IMG/VR virus record: IMGVR_UViG_3300035663_000029
Span: 1 to 41,094 of that record
Source of the DNA: a virus
Strand: one strand, 5' to 3'
Length of the DNA: 41,094 nucleotides
Both the position numbers and the translations under genes were made by a program. This document shows, one piece after another, positions 30,487-38,377 of this stretch (position 1 is the stretch's first letter; each line of letters begins with the position of its first letter). The notes under the pieces were generated by a model. That model worked only from the letters and a program-made list of their open reading frames with translations. It ran no database searches and was not told the origin of the DNA.

Positions 30487-31398
30487 CTAACTATAGTTAA
30501 ATGTTTCTACTTCGGTTGTTGCATTTAGGGTTGAAGGACCAGCCATCAAGCCATGCTTCTTTGCTCTTCCTGATGTCACCCCAGATACACCTGCACCCAA
30601 CACAGTCCCGCCAGATGACATCTGTGCAGAAATGTTTACACCAGAGCTATTGCCTGCTGAAATAACCTGAGCTTCCACATATGCAATATAATCACTATTA
30701 CTAGTCACATTGGCGACAGTAGCTGTTAGTTGCTCTACGACAGAACCAGATGTCTTTTTAACAACCTTGACATCATGCTTATACCATGTAGTAGCAGTTG
30801 CCGCATATGATACATAACATGTAGATCCACTCAGAGAACCACCCGATGGGCATGAATAAACTCCGTTTGGATACCATGCGGGACTAACCTGCCCAACCCA
30901 GACTCCACCTTGTAAAAAATAACATGCAGCATGAAATGTCCAGTCCCCTGGACACACGGGGTATGAGCCCTGAGATGCGCCATATGTGTAGTTGCAATTA
31001 GTACCGCTTAATGTCCCACCAGAAGGGCATGAATAAGGAGCTGCTGTGTATGAAGATTTCGTAGTATGAGCACCCCACCAATTATTGGCATCAGTTACCC
31101 AGAAAGAGACTCCATAGCCAGCGCCATTGTTTGCACCAGTAGCTTTAACTACTGCACCTTCACTTTTTGCATCAAACGCAGCAACTGGATACGATGCGCC
31201 AGGTGTGACTGCGTATGCTTTATTATTAGTAATACCCCAAGTTCCGCTTACAGACTCCCATGGTTTTGTTGCTGATGTAGGAAGCGCTGATGTAGTATTA
31301 GCTGCAACAAAAGTATCTTGAAAAGCAGCTAGCTTTGCAAGAAGTTGCCTTGGGCTCAATGGTCCAAGAGATTTAGATGCTTTAAAAAGAAAACCCAT
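30487..31398 (-). CDS. adhesin with lectin-like domain and Cys-rich loop repeats
   Basis: A 303-aa protein. After a basic start (MGFLFKASKSLGPLSPRQLL) comes a concanavalin A/LamG-like beta-sandwich (about 25-270), with DTFVAANTTSALP, WESVSGTWGITNNKAY, GYGVSFWVTDANNWWGA and a returning YKHDVKVVKKTSG strand. Between residues 113 and 205 the fold is interrupted by an insert with two repeats of Y-S-C-P-S-G-G-x-L-S-G-x-x-C, at about 122 and 181, and further Cys at 149 and 159. Disulphides or metal binding may stabilise this exposed loop. A good Shine-Dalgarno (AGGGGGG) precedes the ATG. It is likely a virion-surface binding protein acting after the large fibre. Confidence 0.65.
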   Translation of the reverse strand: MGFLFKASKSLGPLSPRQLLAKLAAFQDTFVAANTTSALPTSATKPWESVSGTWGITNNKAYAVTPGASYPVAAFDAKSEGAVVKATGANNGAGYGVSFWVTDANNWWGAHTTKSSYTAAPYSCPSGGTLSGTNCNYTYGASQGSYPVCPGDWTFHAACYFLQGGVWVGQVSPAWYPNGVYSCPSGGSLSGSTCYVSYAATATTWYKHDVKVVKKTSGSVVEQLTATVANVTSNSDYIAYVEAQVISAGNSSGVNISAQMSSGGTVLGAGVSGVTSGRAKKHGLMAGPSTLNATTEVETFNYS

Positions 31399-31410
31399 TA
31401 TACCCCCCTG

Positions 31411-33363
31411 TTAGAAGTTCAAGCTTGAACTACCAAAGACTGTCCACGCACTTCCTGTTCTTAGTAACACGAAGCTAAAGATGTCAATTTTACTTGCAGT
31501 ACCTGCAGGAGCAGCTCCACCAGCCCATTTAATCGTCTGTGCAGATCCACCGATTTGCAATGCGTTTGGAATATAGGCAGTTGCTCCTTGAGTAACAATT
31601 ACAGTTACAGCCAATGCTCTATCATTTGTCGTTGGAGCGTTTGTGACATTTAATGTAAAGTTTGCTGCTGGAGAGCTTACATAAGTAATGTTTGTAGCTG
31701 TCCAGTCTAGTGTGAGAACATTGGTTGTGATCGTTCCAGATGTTGCAATTTCAGACATCTCAGCAGCCGTTAATGGACCAGACACTGTTAGACCGCCAGT
31801 TAATGTTGTATTACCAGTCACCGCAAGGTCTGTTGATACAGTAGCATTTCCTGTTACTGTTAAGTTTGTTGATGCTGTAGTATTCCCTGTTACTGTTAGA
31901 TCTGTTGTTATAGTAACATTTCCAGATACAGAGGCGTTACCGCTCGCTTCAAGATTTGCAACAACCAAGGATGCATTTGAAGATGCAGCAAAGTTTGCTG
32001 TGCTTGACGGAGCTGTTGTTAGATTAGTAAACAACTTAAACTTACCATCGCTTGCATCTCTTAATAGACCTGCATACTTGACAGCGCCATCGTTAAACTT
32101 ACCAGCGAAACCAAGGTCAAAAGTATCAGCAGCGTTTGTATTTCCCATGAACACAATTGGGTCTGACACGGTAAGGTTGTTTGATTCAAACGCACCACCA
32201 CCTACAGTGATGGTTCCTTGAATATTAGTATTACCGCTAATGTAAACATTACCACCAACACCAAGACCGCCAGCAACAACAAGTGCTCCAGTTGTAGCAC
32301 TTACTGAGTTAGTAGCGATATTAACTGTTACAGATGTGTTTGGAGTAATAACCATTTGAGTATCATTACTTGACAAACCGCCTGCCGCAAAAACAATCTT
32401 GTTTTGCTGACCATTACCACCAGTAGCAAGAACAAGGTTTCCGTTTCCTGCAGTGTTTGCTGGAGCTTCCATGAAAATATAGCCATCGTGGTCAGCGGTA
32501 ATTGTGAATGATGGATCACTAAAGTTAGCTGATGTGATACCCATGTCAATCCAGCCAGCATCGTCATCGCCTGCATCGGCATACGCAATAAAGTCAGTTG
32601 AGCTATTTGCATTTGTTCCTAAGTTTCTAAAAGCAATTTGCGAGTAATCTACAACATTTGATTGAAATGCAGCTACTGGATTAGTTAATGAGTTTGAAAA
32701 TGTTTGAGCATTTGTTCCAACATAAACACCATCATCATTTGTAACAATCAGCGAATTTGATATCTGAGCAGATGTAATCTGAAGACTCGTTGTCCAGACT
32801 GCAGCATTGCCATTCGTTGACAATAGATAATTAGCATTGCCAGCTTGTGATGGCAATGAGTCTGTTCCAGAAACAACTTCTGCCCACCTCTCAGCTGCTT
32901 CAGCTGCAAAACCACCAGAGCCAGATGTGTGATCAAGAAGAGCAACATAATAACTGATACCATTTGTTACAACATCATCAACTAAATATGCAGTAGTTGT
33001 AGCCCAAAAACTACGATTTCTAAGACCACGGGTGAAAGATTGCCATTTATTTGCTGCAAGGTCTGTTGCGAATGTGCCTGATGTGTGTGCAATCAAACAA
33101 ATATAGGTTGAACCACCTCTAACAACAATATCGTCTACTAAATAAGCAGTTGCTGTTGCCCAGTTCCCCTTGTAGTCCTGTCCTTCAGACATGACACTCC
33201 AGTATGTTGCATTAGTTGGTAGGTTATTGCTTGCATTGGTTGTATTGATATATACATAGGATTTACCACCATATGTAACAACATCATTTATTTCATATGT
33301 AGTACCACTATTGTAAGCACCCTGATGGTAGAACCTAAGTCTACCAAGATCTATTGCAGCCAT
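31411..33363 (-). CDS. large tail fibre with three carbohydrate-binding-like repeats
   Basis: A 650-aa fibre. Residues about 1-165 hold three copies of a 50-residue module of the type Y-x-x-G-x-x-Y-x-x-x-D-V-V-x-x-x-G-x-x-Y-x-x-x-x-x-x-T-S-G, similar to chitin-binding CBM5/12-like modules. The middle (about 165-400) is a beta-rich domain, and about 400-460 carries the cyanophage-type fibre segment L-T-V-S-D-P-I-V-F-M-G-N-T-N-A-A-D-T-F-D with L-L-R-D-A-S-D-G-K-F-K-L-F. A shaft of N-x-T-V-T-G-N-x-T repeats (about 470-545) leads to a C-terminal beta head. It probably binds glycans on the host envelope. The repeated shaft suggests a trimer. Confidence 0.82.
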   Translation of the reverse strand: MAAIDLGRLRFYHQGAYNSGTTYEINDVVTYGGKSYVYINTTNASNNLPTNATYWSVMSEGQDYKGNWATATAYLVDDIVVRGGSTYICLIAHTSGTFATDLAANKWQSFTRGLRNRSFWATTTAYLVDDVVTNGISYYVALLDHTSGSGGFAAEAAERWAEVVSGTDSLPSQAGNANYLLSTNGNAAVWTTSLQITSAQISNSLIVTNDDGVYVGTNAQTFSNSLTNPVAAFQSNVVDYSQIAFRNLGTNANSSTDFIAYADAGDDDAGWIDMGITSANFSDPSFTITADHDGYIFMEAPANTAGNGNLVLATGGNGQQNKIVFAAGGLSSNDTQMVITPNTSVTVNIATNSVSATTGALVVAGGLGVGGNVYISGNTNIQGTITVGGGAFESNNLTVSDPIVFMGNTNAADTFDLGFAGKFNDGAVKYAGLLRDASDGKFKLFTNLTTAPSSTANFAASSNASLVVANLEASGNASVSGNVTITTDLTVTGNTTASTNLTVTGNATVSTDLAVTGNTTLTGGLTVSGPLTAAEMSEIATSGTITTNVLTLDWTATNITYVSSPAANFTLNVTNAPTTNDRALAVTVIVTQGATAYIPNALQIGGSAQTIKWAGGAAPAGTASKIDIFSFVLLRTGSAWTVFGSSSLNF

Positions 33364-33729
33364 TTATACAACCTCCACTATCAAATTCTTTTCGTTACCA
33401 GTATACCAAGAAAATGTTAATTCAGCTTGACTGGTTAACCAGTTTTTATATATATCATGATTTGAAGGATCAAAATACTCATTATCCGCAGTAAAAGTAT
33501 CCCCTAATCTATGTTTTGGAATTGACACCACATTGGTTCCAGTGTCATATTCATTTGTAATCGTACCTGGCTCAAGGATTTCTTGAACTATCAGCTTTGC
33601 ATTTGCTGGGTAGTATTGAAACCCATAAAACTTATCGCCAATCTTAAACTCTTCTTTTGTCGTATCCCAGGTTATAATTGCAGATGCACCAGAACCACCT
33701 GTTCCACCACTATTAACAAGATTAGGCAT
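33364..33729 (-). CDS. small virion-associated protein, unknown
   Basis: A 121-aa protein with a Gly/Ser-rich N-terminal 16 residues and then a compact, probably beta-rich domain with many aromatic residues (YGFQYYPANAKLIVQ, EYFDPSNHDIYKNWL, ELTFSWYTGNEKNLIVEVV). Its ATG overlaps the previous gene end by 8 bp, and its stop lies directly before the ATG of the large fibre gene. The tight coupling to the fibre suggests a fibre-attachment or baseplate role. No known family is recognised. Confidence 0.55.
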   Translation of the reverse strand: MPNLVNSGGTGGSGASAIITWDTTKEEFKIGDKFYGFQYYPANAKLIVQEILEPGTITNEYDTGTNVVSIPKHRLGDTFTADNEYFDPSNHDIYKNWLTSQAELTFSWYTGNEKNLIVEVV

Positions 33730-34054
33730 ATTCTACCCCACTAATATTAAAGGTTACAGAGCTGTTACTGGAAGCAACATAGACATTGCTATTTACTGGA
33801 ACAACAATTGATGTGTTATAGAACAAAACATCATTTTTAATGATATTAGCATTACTAACAATTTTATTGTTATTTGCTGGGGATGCTCCTGCTACTAAAA
33901 TATGAATACTAGCAGTAGCATTTGCTGTGTCACTTGTATTACAAATATTAATTGATTTAATAATTGTGTAATTACCAGCCGTGTTTGCAACGGTATAAAC
34001 ATTAGAACCCGTTGAATTACCTAGATATAAAGACTTCGGAACTAGATTTGCCAT
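33722..34054 (-). CDS. small beta-rich virion protein
   Basis: A 110-aa Asn/Ser/Val-rich beta protein ending VTFNISGVEYA. It begins MANLVPKSLYLGNSTGSN and shows regular alternating strands such as TIIKSINICNTS and ASIHILVAGASP. Its general build is like the 116-aa protein at 15553-15903. These may be capsid decoration or fibre-base proteins with an Ig-like or jelly-roll fold. A GGGGG purine run serves as a ribosome binding site. Function unknown. Confidence 0.6.
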   Translation of the reverse strand: MANLVPKSLYLGNSTGSNVYTVANTAGNYTIIKSINICNTSDTANATASIHILVAGASPANNNKIVSNANIIKNDVLFYNTSIVVPVNSNVYVASSNSSVTFNISGVEYA

Positions 34055-34396
34055 TTATGCCCCCATCCACATTAAAACTTCATTGTCATAAGTTGTTGTA
34101 TTCATGTCTTGAATAGTCGCTGCGTCAAGAATATGGTCTACAAATGCACCAGATGTGTGTGATCTTGCGGTTGTTCCATCATAACCACGAATCTGGATTG
34201 TAAAAATATTTGTACTTCTTGAAGAGATAAGCATCTTTTCTTCATCAGATGTTCCTCTATCAACAACTACTGCAAAAGGATTTGATCCAGATGGAAAACC
34301 AACAGCGTCAGTTACGGAAAAAGAAGAAGCGCTATTTGAAATATTTGCACTTAAGTTAGTCCTTAGAGCAGCACCTGTAAATTCTCTTCTCAGCAT
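34055..34396 (-). CDS. small tail-associated protein
   Basis: A 113-aa protein. I use the ATG at 34396, which has AAGGGG 5 nt upstream, rather than the TTG three bases earlier. The sequence reads TNLSANISNSASSFSVTDA, then G-F-P-S-G-S-N-P-F-A-V-V-V-D, then I-R-G-Y-D-G-T-T-A-R-S-H-T-S-G-A-F-V-D-H. The block R-G-Y-D-G-T-x-A-x-x-H-x-x-G-x-x-V is widespread in small phage structural proteins and fibre bases. It lies beside the Gp80-like gene. A tail or fibre-base role is likely but not proven. Confidence 0.65.
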   Translation of the reverse strand: MLRREFTGAALRTNLSANISNSASSFSVTDAVGFPSGSNPFAVVVDRGTSDEEKMLISSRSTNIFTIQIRGYDGTTARSHTSGAFVDHILDAATIQDMNTTTYDNEVLMWMGA

Positions 34397-34405
34397 CAAA
34401 ACCCC

Positions 34406-34789
34406 TTAGTCAATGCTGATATCAAGATCGCCAGTTGCGATTCTTAAAGTATCCCCAGCATCTGTTGTTTTATTTGTTGTAAGTGTTCCATACAACAACA
34501 TGTTTCCAGTTGTAATTGCATCAAAAATACCAATTGCTACAGTTGTTGCTGCTGGCATTCCTGTAAAATCAATGTTGCTATCATTTGATGTTGCACCGCT
34601 TGAAGCAGCGGTAAATGTTGCAATTTGACGAGCATATGAACCACCAGTAACTTCTGTTCCACCAGCTGCATCAGATGGTGCGGCTGTAAATAGCGCTACA
34701 TAAACATCTGCTGGCATTGTGTACGAAGTAGTACCCAGGAAGTGATCAATAAGTTTATTCTCAAGATAGTTTGTAAGATTGCCTGCCAT
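34406..34789 (-). CDS. Gp80-like tail fibre / virion protein
   Basis: A 127-aa protein with the recognisable Gp80-type layout: an N-terminal helix (TNYLENKLIDHFLG), Y-T-M-P-A-D-V-Y-V-A-L-F-T-A-A-P-S-D, G-G-T-E-V-T-G-G-S-Y-A-R-Q, a Ser/Ala-rich strand, V-A-I-G-I-F-D-A-I-T-T-G-N-M-L-L-Y-G and a C-terminal G-D-T-L-R-I-A-T-G-D-L-D-I-S. This family is annotated as a small phage tail fibre or virion protein in many actinophages. A strong Shine-Dalgarno (AGGAGG) precedes the ATG. The exact position in the virion is unknown. Confidence 0.78.
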   Translation of the reverse strand: MAGNLTNYLENKLIDHFLGTTSYTMPADVYVALFTAAPSDAAGGTEVTGGSYARQIATFTAASSGATSNDSNIDFTGMPAATTVAIGIFDAITTGNMLLYGTLTTNKTTDAGDTLRIATGDLDISID

Positions 34790-34791
34790 TA

Positions 34792-35091
34792 TTAATCCTC
34801 CTGATTAGTATAATACATTTCTTTTTCTTCATCACTAGGTAATCTAAAATTATCCAATGCAAGAAGCAAGTTGGCTTCTTCTGCTGGAAGCAAGCCCATT
34901 TTATTTCTTTGTGAAAAACGGAATCCAGATGCAGTTGAATATCCAGCTCCGCTTTCAAATACAATTAAAACCTTTCCTTCTTCAGAAATGTTTTCTTCAA
35001 TAATTTCTTTTTTAACTGCAACTTTCTTTGCTACAGCTTTCTTCGGTTTATTAATTTTTTCGGATGTTACACTTGTTTCTTTATTAGTCAT
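34792..35091 (-). CDS. small Lys-rich protein after capsid terminator
   Basis: A 99-aa protein. The first 33 residues are Lys/Ala/Val-rich (KKAVAKKVAVKK), probably flexible and nucleic-acid- or capsid-binding. The rest is a compact domain with KVLIVFESGAGYSTASG and an acidic tail ending EMYYTNQED. It has no Shine-Dalgarno; instead a promoter -10 ends 7 nt before the ATG, consistent with a leaderless transcript. It opens the unit after the capsid terminator. Family unknown; a minor head or connector protein is possible. Confidence 0.6.
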   Translation of the reverse strand: MTNKETSVTSEKINKPKKAVAKKVAVKKEIIEENISEEGKVLIVFESGAGYSTASGFRFSQRNKMGLLPAEEANLLLALDNFRLPSDEEKEMYYTNQED

Positions 35092-35098
35092 ATGATCA

Positions 35099-35127
35099 AT
35101 CTTACCACTTATGTTAATTTAAATCAA
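35099..35127 (-). promoter_or_regulatory. promoter restarting transcription after capsid gene
   Basis: On the minus strand TTGATT (35127-35122), a 17-nt spacer, TAAGAT (35104-35099), then 7 nt to the ATG. It sits just downstream of the capsid terminator and has no Shine-Dalgarno between it and the start codon. Both hexamers are imperfect (4/6 and about 4/6), but spacing and position are right. Confidence 0.6.
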
Positions 35128-35139
35128 TTTAAATATGAT

Positions 35140-35167
35140 AAAAGGCGGGGTTCTTGTGAACCCCGCC
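35140..35167 (-). terminator. rho-independent terminator of the major capsid gene
   Basis: On the minus strand GGCGGGGTTC (35167-35158), loop ACAA, GAACCCCGCC (35153-35144), followed by TTTTATC. A perfect 10-bp GC-rich stem with a U-tract, 25 nt past the capsid stop codon. It is by far the most GC-rich element of its surroundings, and it acts on the minus strand only since no T-run follows on the plus side. Confidence 0.93.
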
Positions 35168-35191
35168 CAATATCTACTTTAATTGTTTAAA

Positions 35192-36238
35192 TTAGAGTGA
35201 ACGCAACTTAACATTCTTACCGATTACATATGAATCAGCATTTTCAATGTTGGCTGCAACTCTCATGTACTGTGTGTACTCAATTGTGTCAGTCTTTGGC
35301 TTGAACTGGCGGTACACTGTGATGTCACGGTGGATACCAATTACACGGTTGTTAGGGAATGTAAGTTCCACAAAACCATGTGAGCCTGCTGCACCAGAGT
35401 AGTCACCAGTTGCGGTTTCTGGCATCAAAGGTACTTCAATCAGAGGAATACCGAATGGTGAAAGACCAGTTGCACCTGGACCACCATTTGCTCTCATTGA
35501 ACCTTGCAAGAACGCCATTTCACCAGCTGTTGACATTGGAGCAGGTGCGCCTGCTGTTGCCTCAGTTGCCGAGTTTGGATTACCCAAGCTATAAATTGAA
35601 TCCTGAACAAGTCCTGGACCTGTGAAGAATCGCAATTCATTGCGGCGCTGCAAGTACTTGCTTGGCAAGGTACGAAGAACTTTGTCAAAGACCGAACGGG
35701 AAATGTTATTTCCTCCGAAGTCTACAACATCTCCGCTTGTTCTTGCAAGCTTGTTGAAACCATCAAGAGCCTTAATAAGACCATTGTTTGACGATGTATT
35801 ACCGTTGATAAACAAGTCATCAAGGTCGTTTGCTGTCTGACGAGCCATAATCTGTGCGATATGGTCTTCCAGTGAAGCGCCCTCAATGTTGTCTTCCAAC
35901 GATTCCGTTGAAATATTCCAGTCAAGACGAAGCTTTACAGTTGAAAGCGATACCTTGCTGAATGTAACGGCTGCGTTTGCGCCATCATCTGTTGCTTCGG
36001 TTGCCTTTGCAAGCAAACGAGTGCCGACAGATACCTTGTCAATATCCATCTGTGGAGTACGCATACGAATTACTCGTGCGTTCTTCATCAATACTGACTG
36101 ATCAACAACGAAGTCAAGGAAGCGATTTGCTTGCTCTGGGTAGAGAAGTCCACCACCACCGCTGACTGGGTTGCTGTTTGAAACCACTGTCGTAGTGACT
36201 TCATCTGCTTTTGATAAAATTTCTTGTTGTGTTGCCAT
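35192..36238 (-). CDS. major capsid protein (HK97 fold)
   Basis: A 348-aa protein after the protease/scaffold gene, with a strong Shine-Dalgarno (GGGAGG). The sequence has the HK97-fold pattern: an N-terminal arm rich in Gly/Ser (VSGGGGLLYPEQ), ARVIRMRTPQMDIDKVSVGT as the E-loop and P-domain entry, a long spine-helix segment (ASLEDHIAQIMARQTANDLDDLFING), and a C-terminal part with GSHGFVELTFPNNRVIGIHRDITVYRQF. It forms the icosahedral shell. It is closed by a strong terminator, fitting very high expression. No cleavable delta domain longer than about 30 residues is seen. Confidence 0.92.
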   Translation of the reverse strand: MATQQEILSKADEVTTTVVSNSNPVSGGGGLLYPEQANRFLDFVVDQSVLMKNARVIRMRTPQMDIDKVSVGTRLLAKATEATDDGANAAVTFSKVSLSTVKLRLDWNISTESLEDNIEGASLEDHIAQIMARQTANDLDDLFINGNTSSNNGLIKALDGFNKLARTSGDVVDFGGNNISRSVFDKVLRTLPSKYLQRRNELRFFTGPGLVQDSIYSLGNPNSATEATAGAPAPMSTAGEMAFLQGSMRANGGPGATGLSPFGIPLIEVPLMPETATGDYSGAAGSHGFVELTFPNNRVIGIHRDITVYRQFKPKTDTIEYTQYMRVAANIENADSYVIGKNVKLRSL

Positions 36239-36252
36239 ATGTTAATCCTCCC

Positions 36253-38076
36253 TTATGACCTATAACCTAGGGAGTTAATTAACTCCTGTGGCAAATATGT
36301 ATTTCTCCAGAATGAAGTAGGTGCAGACTTGGCAAGTGCCTCTTCTGCTACTTCCTCTTCGTCTTCTGGATCTACGCTCTTTTTAACAGCTCCAGCTGCG
36401 GCAAATGCCTCAACCTTTTCTGTTTGCTCAGCGAGAGCCAACTCCGCTGTTTCCAGCTTCTGATGAAGTTCAGTACTTTGAACTTCAAAACCCTTAGCAA
36501 CTGCTTCAATTTTTTCCTGAACAGAGGCTTCAACTTCTTCCTTGATTGAAGTAGCAAAACTAGCCAGTTTTTCATCAACAACAGCACTCAGAGCATCTTT
36601 AAGAACATTAATGTCCATTTCTTCCTCCTGTGTGTCTCCACTTACTTCAACGGAAGTTGAAGTTGTTTCTTCTGCGACATCTGGAACAAGCCATCCAATA
36701 AACTTTTTCAATAGACTAAGCTTACTAATTTCTTGTTCATTCATGTCAGAGATCTTATCATAAGTATCATTTAATTGCAATTCAGAGTCTTGCTGAATAA
36801 TAGATTCCATTTTCTCAATCATCTCCTTAATTGTATCAAAAAATTCACTGTCTTGTAAGGACATTTCACTTTTTGTTGTATTTTGAGAAGGGTTGTTTGG
36901 AACACAATTCGGAACCATGTTTCCATTTGCACCCTTCTTTTCACCTTCTTGGTGATAGCCCTCCCAACAGGGACTGCCTTCTTTCTTAACTTTCTTTTTT
37001 GGTTTGAACTTTGGAGAGCCAGATGGGAAAGGAGGAACCGTTGGTGATGTGATACCATTTCTTGCTGGATACTTAGACTCTGCATTTTCTGTTGTTACAG
37101 ACGCATCCTTCTCAACATCCTCGCAAGAATTGCAACCACAGTCACAGCCCTGATCTTTCATTAATTCCAGAACAACATCCAACAAATCCTCGTCAAAATC
37201 GTTTTCTAAGAAACCTTTCTTCTTTGAGTTCGCATAGCGTTCAAGCATCCTGCGACCTTTCGCAGCAAGTCTTGCTGCGTCTGCCATATCCTGAGGCACT
37301 GGCTCACCCCACGCCGCTGCTGAAAGCGCAAGTCGTGTTGGTTCACCATTTGGCTTTTTCATTGGACCAGATGGATTTGTAAAAAATCTTGTAAGGAACG
37401 AACCCTTGCGGCGCATTTTTTCTGGAGTGTCGGCAGCACCACGAACACCTGGCTTTAGATTTGCCCCTTCTGTTTCTTTGAAGTGTCTTCTGCCAGCCGC
37501 TGTGAGACCACCCTTTGGATCCTTGAGGGGTTGCTTTGCTTTTGCCAATTGACAATCAAGATCGCAATCAAGAGCGTATTTAAACAACCCCTCATCGTTC
37601 ATTTTGATAATATCAATAATCGCTAAAGCATTTGCTGGGTTATCTACAAGGCTCAGTTCACCAAGAACATATTTTTTAATAATATTTACTGGCTTACCAC
37701 GAAACATCTTATCGGCTGATTCTGATTTCTCAATTACCTTGCCGCCAATTGAGAAAGAACGAAGGGTTCCGTCAAGAACTTTCTGCCAGGTGTCTTCAGC
37801 GCCCTTTGAAATATAAGCTTCTACCTTAACGGCATTGTATGATGTTCCATCAGCGCCAGTAATAACAACTGGCTCATATTTAACAGCCTTGCCTACGGCA
37901 ATAGGGGCATGCATTTCTCTAATGTTCCCGCCCCAGTTTGCAAAAGCCTCTTTGGATGCCTCAAAGTCAACAATATCACCAGCTTTATCAATATTGTCTG
38001 CGGTAGCAATACCAACAACAATCCTTTGTTCCCGCTTAATCATATCAATTGGGAATGAAATATTAAAATCCGACAT
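36253..38076 (-). CDS. capsid maturation protease fused to scaffold, with DUF6321-like insert
   Basis: A 607-aa polyprotein. Residues 1-160 form an S78/XkdF-like prohead protease: IREMHAP gives H56 and LRSFSIGG gives the serine region (S107/S109). Residues about 183-290 match the DUF6321 style (KGGLTAAGRRHFKETEGANL, FFTNPSGPMKKPNGEPTRLAL). A Cys cluster C-D-C-G-C-N-S-C lies at 311-318, and a P-C-W-E-G-Y...V-P-N-C-V-P motif at 369-393. Residues about 405-560 are charged coiled coil, the usual scaffold part, and the C-terminus is basic (F-W-R-N-T-Y). It sits between portal and capsid. The middle Cys-rich part has no known role in head assembly and may bind zinc. Gene order and the protease motif make the main call firm. 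Confidence 0.85.
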   Translation of the reverse strand: MSDFNISFPIDMIKREQRIVVGIATADNIDKAGDIVDFEASKEAFANWGGNIREMHAPIAVGKAVKYEPVVITGADGTSYNAVKVEAYISKGAEDTWQKVLDGTLRSFSIGGKVIEKSESADKMFRGKPVNIIKKYVLGELSLVDNPANALAIIDIIKMNDEGLFKYALDCDLDCQLAKAKQPLKDPKGGLTAAGRRHFKETEGANLKPGVRGAADTPEKMRRKGSFLTRFFTNPSGPMKKPNGEPTRLALSAAAWGEPVPQDMADAARLAAKGRRMLERYANSKKKGFLENDFDEDLLDVVLELMKDQGCDCGCNSCEDVEKDASVTTENAESKYPARNGITSPTVPPFPSGSPKFKPKKKVKKEGSPCWEGYHQEGEKKGANGNMVPNCVPNNPSQNTTKSEMSLQDSEFFDTIKEMIEKMESIIQQDSELQLNDTYDKISDMNEQEISKLSLLKKFIGWLVPDVAEETTSTSVEVSGDTQEEEMDINVLKDALSAVVDEKLASFATSIKEEVEASVQEKIEAVAKGFEVQSTELHQKLETAELALAEQTEKVEAFAAAGAVKKSVDPEDEEEVAEEALAKSAPTSFWRNTYLPQELINSLGYRS

Positions 38077-38125
38077 TTAGCCCTCGTAGCCTACCAGCAT
38101 ATATTGTTTTTAACAATATTGCAAA

Positions 38126-38377
38126 TCAGCCTAGTGCAAAAACTGCTACAGCGGAAGAGGCGGTAACTACCTGAATGGTTGTATAATCGCCATCAATTTC
38201 TATGTATTCCGTAGACTCTGCTGGAAGAAGGATTGTATATTGCCCATTAAGCTTAATGTCAACATCACTCGCCCCTTTATTATAAACATACAACTCACTT
38301 GTGTGTTGTCCAATATTTACAACACCATCAGCTGTTACTAAATTTTTGTTTGAATATACCAAACTACTTTCACTCAT
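38126..38377 (-). CDS. small beta-rich protein between portal and protease
   Basis: An 83-aa protein overlapping the portal gene end by 8 bp. It is made of alternating strands (SLVYSNKNLVTADGVVNIG, ELYVYNKGASDVDIKLNG, TIQVVTASSAVAVFALG) with no Cys, no membrane segment and no charged helix. A decoration or head-completion role is plausible; it also resembles small fibre-base proteins in style. No family is recognised. Confidence 0.6.
   Translation of the reverse strand: MSESSLVYSNKNLVTADGVVNIGQHTSELYVYNKGASDVDIKLNGQYTILLPAESTEYIEIDGDYTTIQVVTASSAVAVFALG

Noticed and set aside
31790-31930. Tandem DNA repeat as a possible CRISPR-like array
   Set aside because: The near-repeats are in frame and encode N-x-T-V-T-G-N shaft repeats of the fibre; there are no unique spacers.
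38100-38120. Hairpin ATATTG/CAATAT before the protease gene as a terminator
   Set aside because: Only 6 AT-rich pairs and no T-run after it on the minus strand.
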